Below, one piece after another: positions 13,920-19,174 of a stretch of 19,174 nucleotides of DNA; position 1 is the stretch's first letter, and each line of letters opens with the position of its first letter. Origin of the DNA: JBDREA01 sp043820265 (lineage in GTDB: Archaea; Altiarchaeota; Altiarchaeia; IMC4; JBDREA01); NCBI GenBank assembly GCA_043820265.1, contig JBDREA010000096.1, forward strand, positions 1 to 19,174, written 5' to 3'. The position numbers were made by a program, and so were the translations under genes. Below the pieces are notes generated by a model, which saw only the letters and a list, made by a program, of their open reading frames with translations, ran no database searches and was not told the origin of the DNA.

Positions 13920-15353
13920 CTATCCTTTGACACCCAGTTCTTCATTTATTGCTTTGGCTAAAGCTTGCGGCCCATCATTCATATTTACAATTCTAAAAAG
14001 ATCTCTGTTTTCAGCTACACCGATCTTTTCGGCTTTTCCGCCCAATTTAGCTAGCTCTATTTGAGCAGCTTCGGTTGTCTGACGAAGTGGATCGGTGCCC
14101 TTCACGATCCCCGAGATTACATCAGCTGCCCTGCCGCTTCCTTCAAGGATAATCATCCTTCGCTTGTCTTGGATGTTTTGCTGAACCTCATCTAAGGTGA
14201 TGCTTCCACCATTAGCTACCAGGGTAACGCTTGGTTTATCTTTTGAAACCGAGTTGAATACTGCATACATTTCGTCGGTTTCTGAGCCAAAATGCGTCCA
14301 CGCTTTATCCCAACCCTGAGCTAACTGTCGTTCTAGCCAATTGAAGTCTCTCACTGTAATCATGTGGCTTGCGTCTTTGTCGAGTACGAATTTGGGCCCG
14401 ATCATTTCATTTTTCCAATTATCTACATCGCTTTCATAGAAGCTCGTACTCCAATCCGGTGCTATTCCCAACAACTTGAATCCTTCTTGGCCTTTATCTA
14501 ACATTCCTCTTCTTTGATCGCCGGCTGCTTTCATGATGCCCTCATCTGTACCTCCATAACCGACTCCGAGTTTCCTTCCTTCAGAAACCATAGGCAAAGC
14601 ACTCATCATCGAGGTAAGTTTAGCTCTCGCCTCTTCGCTCATCTTTGCGGCTCCGCCGGCAAGGAATACAAATGAATCGGTTTGTTTTTGTAAATCTGGG
14701 AAAACAGCCCCCTGGTTAGCCCGCTTTTTTAATCCTCCTGCTTCGACGCTTAATAGAGAAATCGGTGTTTTCCCAGCTTGTCTATCCTCTAGGGTGCCAG
14801 GAGATGCTAGACTATCTCTCTTTGCTTCTTGGTATGCATTCAACGTTGCTTCACGCTGCATTTGTGTCCTCGGTTTCATCTGGGTTAGACACTTTCTCTG
14901 ATAGATGAGGGCATAGTAATATTTATTACTCGGATCCCGCTGGGTCAGAAGGCGGAAGGTGTTGTCGAGGCCCATTTCACCTTCAAGTTGGGTGAATGTC
15001 TTACCAGTGACCTGTTCATCGGGAATCTTAGCAAGCTGCTTGTCGGTCAACGGAGCAGGCTCCCCGGTTCCGATGCCTTTTCGTAGGGAGCGAACCGGGT
15101 ACTCTTTTTCCCAAGTGATGCCCTTCGCGACTAAAACGCCAGTTGCCTTCCCCCAATGGCCTCCCTTGATTCCAAATTTTGTTCCTGCTGATTTGAAGAA
15201 ATCTTTAGCCCCCTCAACTCCTGCGATGAACATCTCCTTCATCCTGGTTCCGACTTGTGAGAGTTGTTTAGGTACACTAAATTGAGTATCAAATTCTAAA
15301 GCGATTGCTGCCCCATCCTTTCTAACGGGGCCTTGAGAGATGACCTTCGGCAT
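13920..15353 (-). CDS. SLOG-superfamily (LSDAT-type) predicted nucleotide-binding protein
   Basis: The C-terminal half of this 477-residue protein (about 225-420) has the Rossmann-like motifs of the prokaryotic LSDAT branch of SLOG proteins, the domain also found at the N-terminus of TRPM channels. These are FVFLAGGAAKMSEE (228-241), GYGGTDEGIMKAAG (265-278), LLGIAPD (294-300), THFGSETDEMY (353-363), LVANGG (378-383) and ILEGSGRAADVI (402-413). SLOG domains are predicted to bind nucleotide-derived ligands such as NAD products, often in conflict or signalling systems. The first 220 residues contain no motif I recognise. No membrane span or signal peptide is present. It starts two bases after a small helical protein gene and the two are surely co-transcribed. 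Ligand and role are unknown; an adapter or sensor function is inference. Confidence 0.72.
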   Translation of the reverse strand: MPKVISQGPVRKDGAAIALEFDTQFSVPKQLSQVGTRMKEMFIAGVEGAKDFFKSAGTKFGIKGGHWGKATGVLVAKGITWEKEYPVRSLRKGIGTGEPAPLTDKQLAKIPDEQVTGKTFTQLEGEMGLDNTFRLLTQRDPSNKYYYALIYQRKCLTQMKPRTQMQREATLNAYQEAKRDSLASPGTLEDRQAGKTPISLLSVEAGGLKKRANQGAVFPDLQKQTDSFVFLAGGAAKMSEEARAKLTSMMSALPMVSEGRKLGVGYGGTDEGIMKAAGDQRRGMLDKGQEGFKLLGIAPDWSTSFYESDVDNWKNEMIGPKFVLDKDASHMITVRDFNWLERQLAQGWDKAWTHFGSETDEMYAVFNSVSKDKPSVTLVANGGSITLDEVQQNIQDKRRMIILEGSGRAADVISGIVKGTDPLRQTTEAAQIELAKLGGKAEKIGVAENRDLFRIVNMNDGPQALAKAINEELGVKG

Positions 15354-15355
15354 TG

Positions 15356-15673
15356 TTACTCCTCGTACTGAGATTCTTCTGTTGCAGAATGTGAAGCCAA
15401 TGTTTGTGTTAATTCAGAAATGAAAATTTCCTTTTGCTCGGCAGTCAACAAAATGAGTTGGGCTTCGACGATTTTTAAGTCATTCATAGCTGCTACAACA
15501 CCGAGCTTTGAAATCACCGGATCCCCAAATATCTCTCTAAGTTTTAGATTTGCATTGAGTTCTTCAGCAACGTCTACAAGAATGTCAAGTCGTAATCCAG
15601 AGATAGGGCCTCCAACTTTATCAGCGATGGAATCGAGCTTTTTGCTTCGAGCTTCAAGATCAGCTAATTCCAT
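15356..15673 (-). CDS. Small helical protein paired with the SLOG protein
   Basis: The product has 105 residues from the ATG at 15673 (MELADLEARSKKLD...). It is charged, almost entirely helical, without cysteine, membrane span or signal peptide, and ends in an acidic ATEESQYEE tail. A GTG seven codons upstream (15694) would add MFFLIIP, but a TATA-like box at 15701-15708 places the transcript start within a few bases of the ATG, so the longer form is unlikely. The stop lies two bases before the SLOG gene. I do not recognise a family. Its size and tight linkage suggest a subunit or regulator of the SLOG protein. Confidence 0.65.
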   Translation of the reverse strand: MELADLEARSKKLDSIADKVGGPISGLRLDILVDVAEELNANLKLREIFGDPVISKLGVVAAMNDLKIVEAQLILLTAEQKEIFISELTQTLASHSATEESQYEE

Positions 15674-15700
15674 AGGAATTATTAGGAAGAACACAAAGAA

Positions 15701-15708
15701 ATATAAAA
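15701..15708 (-). promoter_or_regulatory. TATA-like box of the small-protein/SLOG operon
   Basis: The minus strand reads TTTTATAT, centred about 31 bases before the ATG at 15673, as expected for an archaeal promoter with a leader of only a few bases. Confidence 0.55.
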
Positions 15709-15724
15709 TTTTATCGGGGTTTTA

Positions 15725-15755
15725 GTGAATATGCCATTTTTTCACAAAAATTCAC
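15725..15755. repeat. GTGAA motif repeats between two operons
   Basis: On the plus strand GTGAAT (15725-15730) faces ATTCAC (15750-15755) as an inverted repeat, with a second TTCAC at 15741-15745 in between. The motif sits upstream of the SLOG operon promoter and right at the stop of the preceding operon. It could be an operator for the former or part of the 3' end of the latter. Confidence 0.3.
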
Positions 15756-18367
15756 CTCGCAGCTACGTATTCGCAGTCTTCCATTATTCCGCCCTCTTCA
15801 CGGCAGAGTGTAGGTGGAGCGTTGGCTTGGTTTGAGTAGTATTCGCCGTAGAAACGTTTCTTGCCGTCGGAACTTAGGCGCATCTCCCCGTCGCGCTGGT
15901 ATTTGACGGTGCCGTCCTCCCAGTATTCAGTTGATTTGCCGGCCCATTCCCCTTTTTCATAGATTGTGATTTTGGATTGGCTTCCGTCCCGGAAAAACTC
16001 TTCGTCTCTGCCGTTTTTCACTCCATCCGACCACTGCGTCCTGCGTGAGACGACTTCGCTTTTTCTGTGATAGACCGTCTCTGCGCCGTCGAGTTTTCCG
16101 TCCTTATAGGACTTTTCCCCCAAGAGGTAGCCTTCGGACCACTCGAGATAGAGTCCGTCGAGCACTCCGCTTTTGTAGTTCATCCGCTTCGTGTTTTCCC
16201 CCTCCCTATCCCATTCATTCCACGTACCTATCTTCTCCCCTTTTAGGTTATAGCAGCCTTCGGCTTGTTTTTGAGTTTTTTCATTATCCCACCACCTCAC
16301 ATAGGGTCCGACTCGTTTGTTGTCCTTTGAGTAGTAGTATTCGGCGTAGCCGTTGTATTCAAACAAATTTTTAAGCGATGCGCCAGCAGGTATCGCGCAG
16401 GTCTCGTTTCCAGCTGATGGGGTCGTGTTTTGCGCATCCCTAATTGTCTTTATGCATATCTCTTTGAGGTCGTCGTCGGTGATTCTATCACAAAATGATG
16501 TATCGTTATTAAAGCCAGCCCGGATCATCCAGCAAAGGTCCCGGCTCATGTTGTCCTTGTATCTGTCGCATTTCAGGTTTTCGAAGTCGCCGGCTTTGAT
16601 ATCCGATAAAAGCTTACATATTGCTTTCGTGTCCGCTTCAGATATTCTATCACAATACGAGATTGAGGCTCCGTTTTTGATTGCGGAAAGGATGCAGATG
16701 TCACGGATGTCTAAGTCTTCGATTTTCAAACATGCGCCTGCATCTGTGCTATTTGAAAGAAGCATAACTCCAGTGATGCATCCGTCTCTAATCCTCTTTC
16801 TTTTGATTTTTGCACATATCCGGAGATCAGGGATTTCCTGAACCAGCTCGTAGTAGCACTCATCTTTGTAGTCTTGGTGGTCCATGAGCTCGCATACCTT
16901 CTCATTTTTTGTGTCGCGGCTGATGATGTACAAGCAAGATGCCCGAAATGTTTCGTCCTTGACTTTCTGACAGAGGTCGGTGTCTCGCGAAATTGCCGCA
17001 TAGTTAAGGATGCATCTGTCTTTGAACTCCTCTTGTGGGATGGCGTCGCATCGGGAGGCTTCTCCCCGCCCCAAACATTCGTCTTTCATCGCGCCGTCAG
17101 ATATGAAATGACAGGCATTTCTCATGGTGTCGATGTCTTTGATTCCCCACATCTGCAGTCGTATGCATTTTTCCTTTTCGACGCCCGTCAGCTGGTTGCA
17201 GTCTTTTAGGTGCTGCCAGAAGGCCAGCGACGTGCAGGCCTCGTATTCTTCCCCGGAAACCTGCTTGCAGTAGCGGTAGTCGCCGCGGAATACGGAGACG
17301 ATTAATGCCCCAGGCATTTCGGCGACGTTCATCTGGGAAAGGTTCTTTTCCAACCAAGGATTGTCTCGGTACTTTCGGATAGCCTCTAGATAGCACATAA
17401 GAAATGGACCTTCAGTGCGGATGTCCTGGCAGTTGCTGATTGCTTGCTGAACTGCTGTTGCTTGGAGCTCCCCTTTCACAGTGTCTTCGGTTTTTGTTTC
17501 AGTTGAAGTTATTGTGATAGGTTCTTCCTTTAGGTCCCCACCACCTGAGTCAAATTCCTTGGAGCTGAAATCAAATTCCACTTCAGGATCAGGGTTGATG
17601 ATGCGATCGGGTTCCCGAGAAAACTTCAATTTTGAAATATGGCTTGCAAACTCCTTAGGGATCACTTCGCGGTGAGTGTAGTCTCCATTATGACCTTTAT
17701 CGTCGAAATTTAGCGTCATAACTCCTTTGAATGATCCATCATCCTGTTTTACATATTCTACATTACGATCAATGTAGAGTTTGTCTGCGACCTCCTCTTT
17801 TTCAAATGATAGAGTGTGCTTGTCTTCTATTCCGTCGCCGTTGGTGTCCGTCGACGAAATGACGCCGACATTGAAGTCTTCGTCAATCTTTGAGGGATCG
17901 AAATCAATCCACTCCGAAGGTGAATCAGAAAGGCTTCCGCCTTTTATCAGAGCCGCTTCTTCGGATCCTGGCTTGAACTGCTGTGTTGAATCCTCCGAAA
18001 AAAACCAGAGGAGACCTCCAATTCCTAAAAGTCCTCCAACTAAGATGAATCCTAAAAAAGTGATACCAATCCCCATCCACAGCCACTTTCTTGATTTCTT
18101 CTTTTTCTTTGGCGCAAGAGGTTTGAGGGTGGAGGTAGGGGAAATTTCTGGATCTGGCTCTTGGGGGTGGTGGGTGGGTGCTTCTTCGTAGGGGATTATT
18201 TTTTGAGAAGGAGAGGATTCAGAGGGAGGGGTGGAGGATTTTGAAGAAACTGGTTTCTGGCTTTGGATGTGGTGGGTGGGTTGAACCGATTCCAGTTTTT
18301 TCCCGCATTGAATGCAAAACAACGCCCTCTCAGGAAGCTCTTTACCGCAATCAGTGCAGAAAGGCAT
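15752..18367 (-). CDS. Zinc-ribbon, single-TM protein with 12 exported two-Cys repeats and C-terminal MORN-like repeats
   Basis: This 871-residue paralogue of the 9257-12361 product has the same order of parts: zinc ribbon (C4, C7, C18, C21), Pro-rich linker with two PTHH units (30-33 and 64-67), basic KKKKKSRKW, transmembrane helix (95-123), and exported domain with a DTNGDGIED calcium-loop-like motif (174-182). An element REVIPKEFASHISKLKFS...NPDP (233-261) follows, then twelve two-Cys repeats (311-645). The C-terminus differs: instead of the CxxC domains it carries about seven MORN/YwqK-like repeats (668-845; for example GTWNEWDREG, GLYLEWSEG, GKSTEYWEDGT), a beta meander known from surface and toxin-linked proteins. 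It starts one base after a two-TM protein gene, so the two form an operon. Function unknown; a cell-surface adhesin or receptor is plausible. Confidence 0.8.
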   Translation of the reverse strand: MPFCTDCGKELPERALFCIQCGKKLESVQPTHHIQSQKPVSSKSSTPPSESSPSQKIIPYEEAPTHHPQEPDPEISPTSTLKPLAPKKKKKSRKWLWMGIGITFLGFILVGGLLGIGGLLWFFSEDSTQQFKPGSEEAALIKGGSLSDSPSEWIDFDPSKIDEDFNVGVISSTDTNGDGIEDKHTLSFEKEEVADKLYIDRNVEYVKQDDGSFKGVMTLNFDDKGHNGDYTHREVIPKEFASHISKLKFSREPDRIINPDPEVEFDFSSKEFDSGGGDLKEEPITITSTETKTEDTVKGELQATAVQQAISNCQDIRTEGPFLMCYLEAIRKYRDNPWLEKNLSQMNVAEMPGALIVSVFRGDYRYCKQVSGEEYEACTSLAFWQHLKDCNQLTGVEKEKCIRLQMWGIKDIDTMRNACHFISDGAMKDECLGRGEASRCDAIPQEEFKDRCILNYAAISRDTDLCQKVKDETFRASCLYIISRDTKNEKVCELMDHQDYKDECYYELVQEIPDLRICAKIKRKRIRDGCITGVMLLSNSTDAGACLKIEDLDIRDICILSAIKNGASISYCDRISEADTKAICKLLSDIKAGDFENLKCDRYKDNMSRDLCWMIRAGFNNDTSFCDRITDDDLKEICIKTIRDAQNTTPSAGNETCAIPAGASLKNLFEYNGYAEYYYSKDNKRVGPYVRWWDNEKTQKQAEGCYNLKGEKIGTWNEWDREGENTKRMNYKSGVLDGLYLEWSEGYLLGEKSYKDGKLDGAETVYHRKSEVVSRRTQWSDGVKNGRDEEFFRDGSQSKITIYEKGEWAGKSTEYWEDGTVKYQRDGEMRLSSDGKKRFYGEYYSNQANAPPTLCREEGGIMEDCEYVAAR
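18128..18178 (+). repeat. G-rich linker unit, copy 2
   Basis: GGTGGAGGTAGGGG (18128-18141), a spacer, then GGGGGTGGTGGGTGGG (18163-18178), identical over 16 bases to copy 1. It encodes the second PTHH part of the linker on the minus strand. Confidence 0.65.
18230..18282 (+). repeat. G-rich linker unit, copy 3
   Basis: GGTGGAGG (18230-18237), a longer spacer and a GTGGTGGGTGGGTTGAAC end at about 18269-18286, which matches 12264-12281. It encodes the first PTHH part of the linker in the same gene as copy 2. Confidence 0.6.
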
Positions 18368-18368
18368 T

Positions 18369-18818
18369 TTATTTCTTCTGGGTTCCCAGTCTTTTATAGT
18401 CAGCTATGATTGCCCTAAAAAAACTCGGCCAGCCGGTAAATATGAACTTAAAATTTTTCTTTGTTTTCTCTTTTTGTGAGTATTGAGAACTCCACATATA
18501 ATCTAAAAATTCCTCAAACTCGTGTTCCCATTGTTCCATTGCTGACGTTATTGGATGTCCGGAATCATCTGTTTTTTGTCCCCTGCGAACGTGGATGAAT
18601 ACTGCCGTTAATATAAAGGTCAGGATAAAAACCAAGGTAGGGGGCAAAGCAGTTTCTTCTAGGTCAGAACCTAGTATGATAGTTGCAGGAACCAGGATAA
18701 TAACAAGAGCCAAACTGAATGCCATTAAAAAGTATAATACATACCATCCTGGGCTGATAGAGGATTTTTTATAATTATTCTGTGAGGAGATATTGTCGTC
18801 ATCAGTTGAGGTTGTCAT
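18369..18818 (-). CDS. Small two-TM membrane protein, unknown function
   Basis: The 149-residue product has an acidic and Ser/Asn-rich N-terminus, two hydrophobic spans (about 25-49 and 59-77), and a charged, aromatic-rich C-terminal tail (about 80-149) with EQWEHEFEEFLDYMW and FKFIFTGWPSFF. With no signal sequence the two spans form a hairpin and both ends probably face the cytoplasm. I recognise no family. It is the first gene of an operon with the zinc-ribbon/MORN protein, separated by one base, so it may be a membrane partner of that protein. An oligo-T/TTAA stretch about 25 bases upstream of the ATG is the best promoter candidate. Confidence 0.65.
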   Translation of the reverse strand: MTTSTDDDNISSQNNYKKSSISPGWYVLYFLMAFSLALVIILVPATIILGSDLEETALPPTLVFILTFILTAVFIHVRRGQKTDDSGHPITSAMEQWEHEFEEFLDYMWSSQYSQKEKTKKNFKFIFTGWPSFFRAIIADYKRLGTQKK

Positions 18819-18868
18819 AAACTGAAATATTGACTTAGAGTTAAAAAAAATGGCTCTTTGGAATTATG

Positions 18869-19126
18869 CTATTTTCTTGTAAAGTTTTTTTGTGGCTTTT
18901 TCCGGGGGGTGGCGGGTGGATTCACCTTGAGGCAGGGTGGAGGAAAGGGACTTGTCATGGTTCTTGCCCTGGGGGAGGTGGATTGGATCTCCTTTTTGGG
19001 GGATTTTTTGAGGGGAGGATTTAGGGGGAATGGAAGGTGAATCTTCTTTGAGGTAGGAATCAGATTGGAGGTTGGAGGAAGGGGCACTATCTGATCTTTG
19101 TCCCTAGGGGGGGTGGGCAGTTTGTA
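18869..19126 (-). pseudogene. Degraded linker of a zinc-ribbon paralogue
   Basis: Read on the minus strand, this stretch is proline-rich (for example LPTPPRDKDQIVPLPPTSN) and its DNA carries altered copies of the G-rich linker unit at about 19071-19117 and 18936-18982, plus a partial one at 18904-18919. It ends with KKPQKNFTRK followed by TAG (18869-18871). The functional paralogues have KKKKKSRKW there, so the stop replaces the first tryptophan codon (TGG) before the membrane helix. No zinc ribbon and no membrane helix follow in any frame. It reads as a dead fragment of a third family member. The stretch between 18819 and 19126 holds no intact gene. Confidence 0.55.
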
Positions 19127-19174
19127 TTATTTAGAAGCTTCTTTTTTCGTTGAATCGATGTTGTATTTTCCCCT
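19127..19174 (-). CDS. Possible 3' end of a gene entering from the right
   Basis: From the window edge the minus strand reads RGKYNIDSTKKEASK and then TAA at 19127-19129. It could be the end of a gene lying mainly outside the window. The same frame continues past the stop into the proline-rich remnant, so it may instead be part of that dead copy. Too short to decide. Confidence 0.3.
   Translation of the reverse strand, partial: RGKYNIDSTKKEASK

Noticed and set aside
15674..15694. GTG start of the small helical protein
   Set aside because: Too close to the TATA-like box at 15701-15708 to be transcribed with a normal spacing; the ATG at 15673 fits.
18869..19087. 72-codon proline-rich reverse frame as an independent gene
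   Set aside because: Only a GTG start, no ribosome-binding site, and the sequence is explained as a degraded linker ending in a nonsense codon.

Overview
The window most likely comes from an uncultured archaeon. Several starts have an A/T-rich TATA-like box about 25-31 bases upstream and little or no leader. A TrmB-like regulator is divergent from an ABC operon, and Shine-Dalgarno sites are mostly absent; the clear exception is the cold-shock gene, which has GGAGGTGA. The lineage cannot be fixed from sequence alone, and no rRNA or tRNA is present.

Left part (1-6299): the 3' end of a TfoX/Sxy N-terminal-domain gene meets, with no gap, a reverse-strand pair of bacterial-type PH (bPH_2/DUF304) membrane proteins. 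One has a single module; the other has four, each on its own membrane hairpin. A TrmB-like regulator precedes them and is divergent from a complete NitT/TauT/SsuABC-type importer (binding protein, ATPase, permease). The 82-base divergent region holds an inverted repeat and a TATA-like box.

Middle (6300-12361, reverse strand): a tightly packed operon with 4-base stop/start overlaps. It encodes a zinc-ribbon membrane protein whose exported part carries 16 units of a two-cysteine repeat of about 26 residues, a secreted Cys-rich protein, a second membrane protein with a C-terminal zinc ribbon, and a C_GCAxxG_C_C family protein. Next comes a cold-shock protein gene with a putative leader ORF and a likely terminator.

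An intergenic stretch (about 12760-13193) holds an unusually dense set of perfect hairpins closed by a 10-bp inverted repeat: a candidate structured RNA or small mobile repeat.

Right part (13194-19174, reverse strand): an ICMT/PEMT-like membrane methyltransferase; a two-gene unit with a SLOG-superfamily (LSDAT-type) nucleotide-sensor-like protein and a small helical partner; then an operon with a two-TM protein and a paralogue of the zinc-ribbon repeat protein that ends in MORN-like repeats instead of CxxC domains. The right end carries a degraded copy of the paralogues' proline-rich linker.

The main novelty is this modular family: a cytoplasmic zinc ribbon, a linker built from a recurring G/C-rich DNA unit, one membrane anchor, a shared exported domain, an array of disulfide-type repeats, and a swappable C-terminus. 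A second membrane protein carries the same zinc ribbon on the opposite terminus. The SLOG pair and the hairpin element are the other candidates for something undescribed.
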